From Antedon mediterranea (Eukaryota; Echinodermata; Crinoidea; Comatulida; Antedonidae): DNA of 64,000 nucleotides. Below the pieces are notes generated by a model. It made no database searches. It saw nothing but the letters and a program-made list of their open reading frames with translations, and was not told the origin of the DNA. Location of the stretch: positions 9,856,501 to 9,920,500 of the forward strand of contig NC_092672.1 in NCBI RefSeq assembly GCF_964355755.1. The letters run 5' to 3'. Shown one piece after another: positions 24,600 through 36,439 of the stretch. Numbering within the stretch: position 1 is the stretch's first letter; each line of letters begins with the position of its first letter. Both the position numbers and the translations under genes were made by a program.

Positions 24600-25770
24600 T
24601 AACCATGCGTTTGCATATCGGTTGACACCTTAAAACATTATCATCTCTCTAAAGTATTATAATTTCGCTATGTATTCACCTATGCTCAGATTCCAAGCTG
24701 TTTTACACTTGTCGTCCACACCTGAAAATACAATTTCTATTGTTGTCATTTGACGGGGATCACGCTTCTCAATTAAACCCCTGTGGAGCGATCACGCAAA
24801 ACAAGATCGTTTTCTTAAACGAAATATAATACAAATCGTTTCAACGGTATTCACAACCATAACGGCATATCTCATGACAGCATTTTAATAAACGTAAATT
24901 GAGTTATGTATATTGAAATGCCCATACGATGTACAGGATAGGTTGGCGTCGTATCGCTTATATGTGAATTTATAAGTTATTGTTATTTCATTCACGGTTA
25001 ATTAACAGTAGCCCATCGGTTAATTTGTTACGTTTCATTAGCGAACCCTTATAATCCACGTGCGTATGATATTACCACTTATTAACAAAGTGTTTGCAAG
25101 GATTCAGAGATGTTGATAATATATCGCATTCAAAAATGTAATAAATGCATTTCTTTCTGATGTGTGTTTTAAAAAATGATGCAGCTCACTTATAATGTAC
25201 CAATCATCTTAACATAACACAGACACTATGCATTGTAATTTGTTAAAATAATATTAATTTTGTAATATTATATATAGTTTAATATTTAATTTCTTTGTCA
25301 TTTTATTAATTTTTGATTTTGTTTTTGTCAATCAGCACATTGTTTATTTTTGTGTGTGTTTTTTTTTCTGTAATTTCTGTTTCTTTAAATTAATGAATAA
25401 AGGAAAACCAAATCAAAGTATTTTGTAATTATCGGTTAGCTCTCTTGACGTTATTTTTAATACATCGATGCTTGATTAATAAACTGATTATTAAGAATAC
25501 TATAAGTGTTTGTTGATGGCATTGGATTTTTACTAAAACTGTTGAATGCTAATTCCAGTAGAATCCATTAAATTTACAGGTTTAGCCTCAGTGATGGAAC
25601 TTAATTTAGTTTATTAATAATACTGCAAGATTTCATTAGTTAAATTACTTGGAACGGCATCTCATAAATATCGATAATTTGAAAAAAAATGGTCCGTTTT
25701 CTAATTACATAAATGGTAATAAGTCACGAAATTGCAGATTTGTAGAATTATTTATTTCTGCTGTAGTATT
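24600..25770. other. AT-rich DNA, no recognised feature
   Basis: No ORF with splice or codon support and no recognised transposon. Confidence 0.5.
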
Positions 25771-25773
25771 CTG

Positions 25774-25890
25774 TTATTTCAATTCAATTCAATTCAATTT
25801 ATTTATTTTCCAGAAGACATACAAAACATATAATACAATAAAAAATACAAACACAAGAAAACTGACACCAGTCTGGCGGATTGTAGTCAT
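25774..25890 (-). mobile_element. LINE 3' tail, minus strand
   Basis: The run TTCAATTCAATTCAATTTA is followed by ATTTTCCAGAAGACATACAA and ATATAATACAATAAAA. This is the reverse of a LINE 3'UTR ending in a (TTGAA)n tail, as at 20.74 kb. The long plus-strand open frame across it (25649-26146) reads through repeat sequence and is not accepted as a gene. Confidence 0.5.
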
Positions 25891-26215
25891 AAACATTATG
25901 AATGTATCTTGTTGCTTTTCAAATTCATTTAGATTTTCCACAAAAAAAATCATTGATTATCATCGTACGAGAATTGATTTCTATAGAATACCGTTTTTCG
26001 CCTGCTGTGAATACTTTCATTTTTTCTCTTTGAGACTTGATTTGAAATTCAAATCATTGCCCACCTCTTGTATTGTAAAAACATATATTTGTGGAGGTGG
26101 TTCTTTTTTTGGAACTTCCAAAACGATTGATGAACGCTCTGTTTGAACTCTGTGTCTATGTGTCGGTATTTACAATATACTGGTATTATTTTTGGGAAAT
26201 ATTCCATTTTTGTCA

Positions 26216-26313
26216 GTAGATAGAGTCTAACTGACTATCGCAAGTCATATAATATTTAATACAGCCACATTTGTTTCTACATGAATTGCGATAGTCAGTT
26301 AGACTCGATCTAC
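26216..26313. repeat. 28-bp inverted repeat around a 42-bp centre
   Basis: The arm GTAGATAGAGTCTAACTGAC... at 26216-26243 matches the complement of 26286-26313 with a single mismatch. It could be a small MITE or a structured RNA. No second copy was seen in the window. Confidence 0.8.
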
Positions 26314-26519
26314 CAACAGCTGCAAAAAGTGGTAGCCTGTCAGCAGTTCAAACTTTCGGTTTCCATAAACCATAATATACATTGCTGTTTAGTTAAAAAC
26401 ACTCTTATTACAGTATTATTACAGTCTTACACTATATTTGTTGATCTTTGTTGCCGCTGTATTTTTTGTGTTTGTTTTTCAATATGTTGATGTAATTTTC
26501 TCCGTTAAGAAGTAGCTAT

Positions 26520-28090
26520 GATGGCAATCTCGAATATAGTTGAAGGAGTTTGTTTAGCTGCAGATCCAGTCTATCGTATTCTGCGATACATATCGTTTAA
26601 AGTTTTTACTGTCGAACGAAAGGTTGTTCGCGTATCCGTTGCCACTCAAACATGTATTTGAATATTATGCGTTGGATATGGTTAAAGTTATTAAAACACA
26701 TAGATAAAATTGACTAACACTTTATTTCTTTTTATCTGCTCAATTAACTTCTCTCGTACCATCACCTCGTCGTTTAGTTGTATTTATTTTATTTACTCAA
26801 TTACGTCATTAAACACTAGTGACGCAGTTTCTAAGTATATCGATATATAATTTCAAATTCTGAAAAATCGTATTACAAAAATACTTCATATATGTCATCG
26901 TACTTTCGAAGGATCTAAATGATCTGTCTGTATCAATATCAGCTGATCTTTCTTAGAACTAGTCGATTTTAACTAGCACTAGGCCTATATAATCTCGTGT
27001 TATGGCTTACGGTATACTCCGTTTTATCGTCATACATTATCTCCACTTTATCGTTTTTAGACAAAATTGTCTGAGGAATGGTTAAACTATTGTACATTGC
27101 AGTCGGTCTTTCATTTCCACATCATGATATTTTATGTCTAGGAGTATATCATAGAGAAGAGTTATAATACAAATCATATAGGCCTCTATGTATCACATGT
27201 GTTAAGTTAAATGTTTGTTTTATATCCTATGATACTAGGTGTTGCATGTGATACCAATGACACTGTATTACATAGTTTGCCTGTGCTGTACATATTACAG
27301 ACATAGCATATAACATTTTATAAACGGTAACATCAAATACAAGCATATCCTTACACCCAATTGGGCCTGGAAACAAATATTATACAGAATATAGATTGTT
27401 GAGAATTAACATGCGGTGTAACTTGCGTAAATTGTTCTTAATAGTTAATGTAGATTTCAATTATGTATACATTATTGGTAACACATTAAATTAGGCCAAT
27501 AACTTCCTTATGTGTAGGTTCCATACATAACAAATGCGTTACTATGGCAGCAATGTATGTTTTTTGATTGGTTTATTTAATTATTTTTTGGCCTTCAAAG
27601 CATGTAATTAGAATCTTGAATAATAAAAAATCGTTGCATAATAATTTGTCTGAGTTGAAATAAATATTTATGATCTTTTTATCGTGAAGTTTTACTGCCC
27701 ATTCAAACTGTAGGCTATAATAACAGAAAATATACAAAAACAATACAGTTTAATGATTATAAAAATATATATATATATATATTCTAATTACTCTTCCATT
27801 TTTAACTTAAGTTGTTTTCTCTTCAAAAGGAAACGGTATTAATATATTATTAGTTCTTAATAGAATACCCGTGTTTAAAAACATTAACTAAATTCTCTGT
27901 TAAGAAGGTACATTTTTTTCTAGCTATTAAAACACTTGCATTTGTCATTATAGTACAAATCTGCGTTCTTGATAAAATAGAAGTGGTAGGGGAATAACCT
28001 GCGACATGTGAAAACACAACAACTTTCTTCTCTCTGCTAATAATCCACTGTGTCGTACAGCTAACAACAAACGGCGCTCATTCGTATTCC
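26520..28090. other. AT-rich DNA, no recognised feature
   Basis: Short (TA)n at about 27766-27782. Nothing else was identified. Confidence 0.5.
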
Positions 28091-28094
28091 GACA

Positions 28095-28225
28095 ATACCA
28101 GGGTTTAGGTGGTCGTCCGGTATATCAGGGTACAACTACTTCTCCGAAAGAGGGGTTGTTTAAAGTGCACACTTGAGCCAGATGTGTACACTGTACCTCT
28201 GGTCCATGCCAGTTTGCGGCGCCCC
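28095..28225 (-). mobile_element. SINE fragment, minus strand
   Basis: It contains TTTAAAGTGCACACTTGAGC, CCAGATGTGTACACTG and ACCTCTGGTCC, the reverse of the central domain of the SINEs at 18.7 and 63.3 kb. Neither a head nor a tail is present. Confidence 0.55.
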
Positions 28226-29238
28226 TGCCTTAACCGAATCGACATGTAAATAATAATAAATGATTATGAATTAATTTGAAGGCATTGAAGTACGACAATA
28301 GTTCAGTATTGAGTGGCATTGGTTTTAAAAGTCTCGGACTTTACATATGTCAAAATAAATATTAAATTTCGTGTCAAGTACGTCGTTAGATCTGAACTTT
28401 TACAGTTTATTATTAAGTTCACGTTTTCTTGTTGTTGAATGTTACATTAGACAATTATCATGTTATTCCAAATTACAAATCGTTCGTAAATCAAATGAAT
28501 TTAAGTCATTAAATTACTTATTAAGAAGGTTTAATCTTGTTTATTACATTTACCCGGGTCATCTGGGACGTATTTTGGGGAGAAATCGTACACAATCTGA
28601 AATTGATACTTCATATCAAGTATTATTGATATTTACAATGTAAACTGATAGTGATATTAATCGAAAATTCATCGGTGTGTAACAAAACGAATATTACACT
28701 TACGTATTGTGAACTTTGGATAAACATATGGATGTTCATCTTCATTATTTGACGGCTAGTACAATGTGCTAAACATTGCATCCGAAAAGGTCATTTATAT
28801 TTAACGAGTGAAAACTTATTTCCATATAATCACCCATATTTCACACCAATTCGATTAACTTATGACAGAAACTATTGTCGCTTATATTAATTATAACACC
28901 GTGCTAACTATACATAGCTGCTGAAATATACACATTTTAACGAATAGTATATAGATCTCAGAATTAATCCCAGAGGTGACTATCCGTTTTTGTTGTTTGG
29001 TTCGCATGAATTAACGTAATTTATTTTATTTAGCAGTGATATCTGGTGTATATTCTTCTATGGCTACATGAGCCTATAACAATACAATTGAAAAATGTAA
29101 TATTTTAATATTAAATTGTATGAAGAAAATTAATTATTAAAGATAATTATTACTGTATTTAATTATCACATATGCAACAAAAAAAATAACAACACATTCA
29201 TTGACATGCTTTGTTGTTATTACCTATACGTTAATCTT

Positions 29239-29364
29239 AAGCTCTGTCAAACTATACTGATATGCCCAAATATGGCAGTGGTATGACCAAATATGGTAGT
29301 GATATGACATCATCATTTCGATAGGCACATTACAATTGTTTGTCACATAAAGTTTGATAGTGTA
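29239..29364. mobile_element. AGCTCT-ended MITE, second copy
   Basis: It starts AAGCTCTGTCAAACTATACT and ends AAAGTTTGATAGTGTA. Internal CCAAATATGG and GATATGACATCATCAT blocks match the copy at 19.06 kb. The right terminus is cut by the adjoining TGAAC repeat. Confidence 0.65.
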
Positions 29365-29490
29365 CTGAACTGAACTGAACTTGTATTGTATCTCTTTTAA
29401 ATCAGAGGCACAGTCTCAATGAGATGTGCAACAAGTTTACAGTGAAAAATAATACATACACACTTAAATATAAATACAAAACAAGAAATT
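29365..29490 (-). mobile_element. LINE 3' end with (GTTCA)n tail, minus strand
   Basis: CTGAACTGAACTGAACTTG abuts the end of the MITE. It is followed by ATCAGAGGCACAGTCTCAAT and an A-rich region. Read on the minus strand this is a 3'UTR ending in a pentanucleotide tail, apparently inserted at the MITE's end. Confidence 0.5.
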
Positions 29491-30069
29491 AGACATAAGA
29501 ACAAAATAATAAAAAAATAAAAAATTTAAGAAAACTGAGACAGATTAAATACTAAGAAAATGAATAAATTAAGTTTGAGAAGGAATTGTATTATATATAT
29601 CATTTCGTGTGTTCCAAGCCATGGTCAGAAAAATTTTACAATGTTTGTCGAAAATAATACTTGCTAATTCGTATAGACAAGGCTTTATATACTGTTGTTA
29701 AAAAACGATTAGATTATGATTTCTATAGAAGTAATATTGATACACTAAACAAAACAATGATCTGCTTTATATATAAACAAATACGGCAATTGCTTGAAAT
29801 AACACATTATGTAACTGGCAATAGTTTGATCAAATCATATTCTGAATCAAAATAGAACGATATATATAACTGACCTTAATAATTAGCATTCAATTAAATC
29901 TACTTAATCACAATTTAATTTGACGTGCCCGCTGGCTTTTATCAATAATTCCTAAGTAAATTGTTGTAAAAGTAGATTAAATAACACAAAATAGAAGTCG
30001 ATATGGAGGGCACACTCATACTCGTCGAAAATAATCCATGTCCTTTGTTAATGTATATTGCTGCTTTCA

Positions 30070-30440
30070 TTATGGGTTAGGCCTGCTCAATATGCAGCAG
30101 AGCATCTAACAACAGGACACTGAGCTCACATTGCCAAGATATGAACTCGTAACAGTCATTTGATCTTATGTCTGGCTGCGACAAATACAGACAGTACTGT
30201 ACTAATATTCTCCTCGGTGCGCGGTGTCTGCAGGGTGATGGAACTGATCGTGTCGCAGCCACAGATAAACCCTTTGATCTCATCCTGATGTTGGATTGCT
30301 TTGGTAGAACCCCTTCTTTTGGGACACATGTATTTAAGGACACTTACACGAAAAAAAGTGGAGAATATGTTTTTTTTAGGGAAGAGTTCCTTTGTTTTTA
30401 CACTATATACAGCCATATTCAGAGGAAAACCTCGTATTAG
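30070..30440. repeat. GC-richer patch with an 11-bp inverted repeat and a GGGACAC repeat copy
   Basis: TGGCTGCGACA at 30173-30183 is complemented exactly at 30251-30261. From 30295 the sequence resembles the dispersed GGGACAC family (AACCCCTTCTTTTGGGACAC). Overlapping open frames on both strands across this patch have no splice or codon support. Confidence 0.4.
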
Positions 30441-30559
30441 GGAAACACTTGGTCTTACAGCTTTTAAATTCCAGTTTTATTATTTTCACTTCATTAGGCG
30501 CAAATTTACACAGACGAGCGCTTACTTGTCCGACGTAAAATATGTATCAACTTAGGCCT

Positions 30560-32330
30560 AAGCAATTTTTTCCGCTCAACCCACGTCCGCTCCTCATTTT
30601 GTGTAAATGTTCATAAAAAATAATTATATATGTATGTGTGTATTATATTTTGTTTTCCGCTTAGCTTTTACCGTTTTTACCCATACCGCTCGTCTGCGTA
30701 AATTGGCCTTTAGGCGTCAATGAAACAAAGTGGACAGGATACCTTGGTTTAATGCATTGAATTCTTATTTCATCTTAATGCTATAGATCATACTTTAACG
30801 AATCATTCTTTGTTAATGGAATTTGTTTTTCAGAATGGCCATGGATGATATTCTTTTGTGATAATATTAATGATGTTAATGTTTGCAATTGATTGGTTAT
30901 TGCTTAGTGCAATATAAGCCAATAAGACCGTCGTAGGAGATTCATCTATGGTAACATTAAGAACAAGGCTTATAATATCATTAAATTAATCATATTGTGT
31001 TTTTAAACTCGAATGAAATAGCTAAATTCGAAGTCTCCGAGTAGATTGTCTCAAATTCTTGACTCTCTAATTTTAAATATTCATTGTTTCTTTTTTTATA
31101 AAAAAATCCGCATCTTTTAATAACAGACATGAAATGTGTAAGCCTACAAGAAAAATATTTTAGTACGAATATATACAATTTTATAAGATAAATAGTACAT
31201 TTAAATAATACAAACAATACATTAAATTGTGTAATAGGGACGAATTAATTGAATTAACTCCCATGCAATTCTAATGTTTATGTTTGTGAGAATGGAGGGT
31301 ATAACTTATAATACATCTATTTTTTTTTCATTATGTCATTAGAGCCACCAAGTCATACCGGATTCAATTCGTATCGATGCGATTTATGAGGGTCCCTAAT
31401 GATCAGCCTGTTTAAATACTGTGTTAAAATATTTATTATTATTATTTTGTGATACCATGGAGAATTATTTATTCAGGCAAAAGATACATTTTACAAAATA
31501 TAATACAAATCAGCAAATTAAACAAACACGACGCAAGAAGAAAAAATAAAATCATAGTCACTAGCTGCCAGGAAAGCACAAACGCAGCCTAAGTCACTGT
31601 CACCAATTCGGTGTGTACCTCCAACCAGTGACTAATTATTACAAATAATATAGATGATAATAATATAGATAATATTATTATATTCTATAAGGCTCTTAAC
31701 ATTACATAGATACAGTTATATAATCTGATGTATTGCAAACTTGCATTGGGAAGCGATGATCTGCGTACATTAGTTGGTGAAATTAAACTAGTGAACTCAA
31801 CATTATTATGCGAACGATTAGTAACCAATTGTGATTAATAGATGGGCGCCAATAATGATAATTGAACTGACCACGTTAATGTTATTGTTTTGATGGCTTT
31901 ACTGATAGCATTAATGCGATATGTTTATCTATATGATTTTTCGATTGGCCACGTGTCTGCTCTCAGCAAAACAAGATGGATGTATTATACCTCTATTTAA
32001 TTGGTTTTATCAACCCTGTGGTTTGATGGTTAGTGTGCCTGTCTCATAAAGTCAAGTACACAAGTTCATTCTTTAGCCAGGTTTAATTCAATTTAACCGC
32101 GGATTACCAAATGGATTGAATATTTTACTTTATTTTTTAATTATACACAAAATATAGAACAAATTTAACACTATTATATAATATAGTTATTATATCTATA
32201 TATACAGTATATTAGTAAACGTATAGGCATGGAATGGAACAGACTCACTGAACACAACATTATGCATTTAACAATGTTCAACCTCACTGAAAGTAATACA
32301 CGTAGTATATTTTCTCTATTAATATTATAT
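30560..32330. other. AT-rich DNA, no recognised gene
   Basis: A weak tRNA-like segment at about 32018-32100 (GTGGTTTGATGGTTAGTG) may be a SINE head remnant. Nothing else is supported. Confidence 0.4.
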
Positions 32331-32336
32331 TGCGTT

Positions 32337-32500
32337 ACGTCAAGATACGCCGCCAATCTATAACTTTACGTCATTTAACGATATACGTTGGCGGCGCATG
32401 ATAAACACGGTTACAAATTCAAATGTGTCGTCGTTTTCACGTCAGTTGTGATAAAGTGACATCAACAATGTTCTAGTTGTCGTCTGCAACGTCAAAATCA
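32337..32500 (+). promoter_or_regulatory. cluster of CRE half-sites, probable promoter region
   Basis: ACGTCA occurs at 32337, 32368, 32439 and 32489, with a CCAAT box at 32353, all within 160 bp of otherwise AT-rich sequence. An ATG exon with a consensus donor follows at 32638. CREB/ATF-family factors bind TGACGT half-sites. That these are used is inference. Confidence 0.35.
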
Positions 32501-32637
32501 TGATTATGTGTAGAGTTATGGTATAGTAGTATCAATTAATGTAACTGTTGTTGAGACGACGGAAGGTTACGTTGTAGGTTTGAAATTACAAAATGATGTA
32601 GGCCTACTTTAGTTATGTACTATACGTATATATCAAG

Positions 32638-32657
32638 ATGCCAGAAGCGGCTGATGA
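32638..32657 (+). CDS. candidate first coding exon, MPEAAD
   Basis: The start context is tcaagATGC (A at -3). Six codons plus 2 nt (MPEAAD) end in a strong donor (GATGA|GTAAGTCT, GT at 32658). The phase-2 end joins in frame to the exon at 35665, giving the junction codon GAC. The upstream CRE cluster fits a promoter. It is very short, so it could be chance, and the protein is not recognised. Confidence 0.3.
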
Positions 32658-32785
32658 GTAAGTCTATTCATTAACAAACATACAGGTACGGTGTAAGCAA
32701 AGGCTACACCTTAAATCACATTCCTTTGTTTGAGCATTCTTCCAACTTAATTTCAATTAACACGTATCTTAAATCATGGATTCTT

Positions 32786-32945
32786 AAGCTTGGTTCCCAC
32801 TAGAACGTTACGCAAGGACGTAAACGCAACGCAAGCGTTTTAACCAATCAAATCAAGCGAATAAGACATCGCTTGTGATTGGTCAATTCACTTGCGTTGC
32901 GTTTACGTCCTTGCGTTGCGTCGCTAGTGGGAACCACGCTTTAGA
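32786..32945. mobile_element. GGTTCCCACTAG MITE, best-preserved copy
   Basis: The ends AGCTTGGTTCCCACTAG and CTAGTGGGAACCACGCT are inverted repeats flanked on both sides by TTA, a likely 3-bp target-site duplication. Inside, GTTTTAACCAATCAAATCAAG faces CGCTTGTGATTGGTCAATTC, and both halves carry CGCAACGCAAG or its complement. The total is about 155 bp with no ORF. A TTA duplication would suit PIF/Harbinger mobilisation, but that is inference from one copy. Confidence 0.85.
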
Positions 32946-33860
32946 TGTGTAGGCCTACGTACGTCTACTACGGTGTCAGTTTCAAGCGTCATGACTTAGA
33001 GTAGGCCTACATCAACGTCTTAAAGTGATCTAATTTTTTTCAAAATGTTAAACAAAAGCAATTCTGGGAGATCGTTCATATAATCGTAACCTACTCTCTG
33101 TCTATTCAATGTTCTCCTATTCTAAGAAATTTAATTAACATATGTGTTCTCACTGAACTTTAGCATCTCTTTAGGCATACTATTATGTAGGCCTACATTT
33201 TGTATTATTTATCTTTTGTAGATGTATGAGATTTTTACAGTTATATCTATTTATAAGACCTATAGGCCTAGACCTATGATTACTCTGACCCGCACATTAA
33301 AACAAGTTGGTGTTGGTTATTTTGTTTTTAATGTACTGCGGATACCAAGCGTATTTCCTGGGGAAAATATCCAACTTACACGAATATATACTTACTGAGA
33401 ATAGTATTTTCATTCTCGCAACGTTGCATCTGCAACAGTAGCAATGTTTGAACGGTTTGAATACATTGAATCTTGCATGGAAATTAAGAATAATCATGAT
33501 ACATCTTCTTTCACTAGTAAATTTAACAGTACAATGGTAGCCTTTGGTGATACAGAAATCTTACAAACACGTAGATCCAATACCGTACTAAATTTTAGTT
33601 AGTGCAAAGCCCTGATTTTAGATAGATTGACTCTCTAAAACCGCCAAAGGGATATTTTAGCGCACGGTACAAATAATTGTCTATAGTTTTATCTTGGAGC
33701 AAATTCATTCACGATTCAACTCGAACGCACAATGCATTCAAACAAAACATTCGGCGATTCCATTCTGTTAACAAGTTGCTCTATGTTTCGTCAATTGGTT
33801 AACATTAACTTTTACATAGCATATCAACATTAAATCATTGATAATCAATCAATCAATCAA

Positions 33861-33891
33861 TATGTACCAATCATAAATTGATTGGTACATA
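33861..33891. repeat. hairpin TATGTACCAATCA next to (TCAA)n
   Basis: Thirteen-bp arms around a short AT loop, directly after a TCAATCAATCAATCAA run. Confidence 0.6.
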
Positions 33892-34694
33892 CCGTAGTTC
33901 ATTTGTATTATTACGTTATACAACATATGCAATGCACACATAGCTTTTAGTTGTGGATTTATAAAGTAGGCCTAGACAGAGTCTTTTTATCGATTTTTGG
34001 AATTTTAGCTCTAAATAACATCATGACTAAAATACGTCGTTTTTATGTTACATTCAATGATATACTATATAGCATAACAACTATATTAGTGTGTCGCGCT
34101 ATAGTATTGATATTATTTATAGTCGAGAATGACATCAGAAAGCATCTGTGAATTATTAGCCTGAACTGTGATTTCAAAGATGCATTGTTTGGTAACCTGA
34201 CAATCTGATCAATAATGTTTGGGTAAACATTTTAGGGTTTGACACTTTCACCTGCTGTTTTATTCTGTTCTGAATCAAGAGTTACTTTCACCTATCTTTA
34301 TTGAGACAATACATTGACTGATGACGTGTCTTCGCCCATAATGAAGTTTAGCAATTGAAAAAAGGTCTTCAATCTGTATAATAAACAACAGAATAAATCT
34401 TAAAACATGAATCGATGACTGATTTATCAGACGTTACTTAAACTATACCGTAACAATTCATTCATCGTTATGTTTTTCTATTCGGGGTTGTATTACCTAA
34501 CATATTATCTAACTATGTACCTCAGTTCCATACCATGTATTTCTTCTCATGCTATTGCCTTTTTTTCAGCAAACTTGTTTTCTGCAGTTTGCCGAAGTTT
34601 GTCAGTAAACCTTGGAAAACTTCCCTTGACAAACCCGGGGTTTTCTGGAGTTTTCAACAGTTTGCCAGTGTAGATTAGGTTTAACAACCGTGAA

Positions 34695-34706
34695 TGCGCA
34701 TGCGCC
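34695..34706. promoter_or_regulatory. NRF1-like palindrome
   Basis: TGCGCATGCGCC matches the NRF1 core except for the last base. It is CpG-rich in AT-rich surroundings. No exon is apparent immediately downstream. Confidence 0.25.
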
Positions 34707-35254
34707 TTAGCACAACGTAAGCTATCGTATTGTGCTAATGTAAACTTTCTAGTTTTCCTGATTTCCGTACGTTTAGTAACGCATTGGATATACCTTCAAT
34801 AACGTAATGTAACGTTCTTTTACTATGTCGAAACCTTGCAATTATTTAGATACATGACTATCCTATTGGACCTAACGTTACGTAAATGTTCTGGCTTGCC
34901 TTGTGATCGTGTAAATGTTTACTTTTTTTTAGCTGCGGGCCTATATCCAAATAAAATCTAAACAATGGTAAATATGCACTTAATATGGTATGAACTTTTA
35001 TGAGATATTGGAGAAACTCCGTGCTACTGATAATGTTTTAATTAGAATAATCAATATAAGTATTATAACTGTACCATTGTTTACATTAAATATTACACCT
35101 ACCGAGTTGTTTAAAGGATAACTAGTTGATACTTGGAAAACCGAAATAGGCCTTTCCTCTCACTCAAAGGAAACAAACATACAAACTACGAAACCCTCCA
35201 AGACCAATATTATTATCTGGGATCTCTATCATACAAAAATCCTGGTTTCCTGAG

Positions 35255-35369
35255 TTTGTTCGCGCGAATCGAAGGCGTCAGCTAATACGCATGCGTAGAG
35301 AAGGATTTGGAAGACGTAAACATGAATACACATGCGTACAAGCTGGCGCGTTCGATTCGCGCGAACAAA
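35255..35369. repeat. long inverted repeat with CG-rich arms
   Basis: TTTGTTCGCGCGAATCGAA at 35255-35273 is complemented exactly at 35351-35369. Matching continues inward less perfectly through GCGTCAGCT / AGCTGGCGC. The centre holds two further CATGCGTA palindromic motifs. It may be a MITE or a structured locus. Confidence 0.75.
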
Positions 35370-35664
35370 TTCGCCTAGTGGAAAATCGGCTTTACTCCTT
35401 CATTTTCTTCCTGTTTTATATTTCAATTCCAATTAATATTATCACACCAGATAACCACATTTTTAAGCTACTGTTTCCATTGAAAATATTCAAAATTATA
35501 TTTCCCCCACTGTAAACCAGAATTAGATCTTTTTATGAGCATCATATAAAATATTTAATAATATGCATGCATATATAAATAATTTCATTTGATCCTATTA
35601 TCAATATTTCTTTTCACTGTCAATCAATTGTTATGTCATGTTTATATATATGTTTTTTTTTCAG

Positions 35665-35713
35665 CCGTAGGAACACATTTAAGAAGTATAGAGCAGATGC
35701 AGATGAAATTTAA
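35665..35713 (+). CDS. candidate terminal exon, RRNTFKKYRADADEI
   Basis: A strong acceptor (tgtttttttttcag) ends at 35664. One base completes a phase-2 codon, then 15 codons run to TAA: RRNTFKKYRADADEI. It is hydrophilic and charged, like a C-terminal tail. Phase-2 donors upstream at 14845 and 32657 would both join in frame. A second frame is also open for 17 codons, which weakens the call. No canonical AATAAA follows closely. Confidence 0.3.
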
Positions 35714-36226
35714 ATTTTAAATAATAGCGTTTAAAACAAGAAAATCCAAAGTAGTACGCAATTCCTGTTATTTCTGAAAAATGATAAATTAATTGTCATT
35801 TATTGATTCTGATGCACACGATAAGTTTATTCTAATGGACAATGATCAACTGGAGATAAACAATGTTGGCACCTAAGTATACGTATACACATGTGTGATG
35901 AATTATTCTATAACCCAGAGGCAGAATAAGTCATAATAACCAGAGATTAGCAGTCATATAACTGAACTACTTTACTATGGTGCGTACGGATACTGTCATA
36001 CTTTTGCGCCAATTGCTATGATGTCGGATATATATGCGTAAATGCGTATTGTGACGCGTATTTAACCCATGTATTAATCGTATTCTGATTTTTTATTATT
36101 AATCCATAAGAGATATATATATATGTTGGACACGTGTTGTAACATAACAGTCTCGAACATCTGCAACCTATAGCTATACTTTCGCACAGCAGATTTGATT
36201 TTATTGAGGAATTTATAATCAAAAGT

Positions 36227-36234
36227 TTATAAAT
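36227..36234 (+). promoter_or_regulatory. TATA box
   Basis: TTATAAAT lies 71-78 bp upstream of the signal-peptide ATG, leaving room for a start site at about 36258 and a 5'UTR near 47 nt. Confidence 0.4.
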
Positions 36235-36304
36235 GGAAAGTCTTTGACGAAGAACAAAACGCGATTTATTAAAGGAACAAAGTACACGAGAAAGCCAAGC
36301 CAAG

Positions 36305-36365
36305 ATGGAGTCGTGGATTTTGGAAATACTGTCCATACTATGTTTCGTTTTAGTATCATCAACTG
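36305..36365 (+). CDS. first coding exon of a secreted or membrane protein (signal peptide)
   Basis: The ATG has a good context (caagATGG: A at -3, G at +4). Twenty codons plus one base encode MESWILEILSILCFVLVSST. This is a short N-region, a hydrophobic core and small residues at the end, so a signal peptide ready for cleavage. The exon ends at a perfect donor (ACTG|GTAAGT, GT at 36366) in phase 1, the usual position and phase for an intron after the signal peptide in genes built from phase-1 extracellular modules. Downstream exons could not be fixed; phase-compatible openings follow acceptors at 38055, 38745 and 61010. The reverse-strand frame over it is a shadow. Confidence 0.5.
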
Positions 36366-36439
36366 GTAAGTTACTATTGTTTCTATTTTCTCAAATGATA
36401 TGATTATTCATATTTTGGGCTTGGTAAAGTTAATCGTTG

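Noticed and set aside
25649-26146. 165-codon plus-strand open frame
   Set aside because: It crosses a reversed LINE tail and poly-A tracts, is Phe/Ile/Lys/Thr-rich and has no splice or promoter support.
30077-30555. Five overlapping open frames on both strands
   Set aside because: Mutual overlap, no splice sites and overlap with a dispersed repeat.
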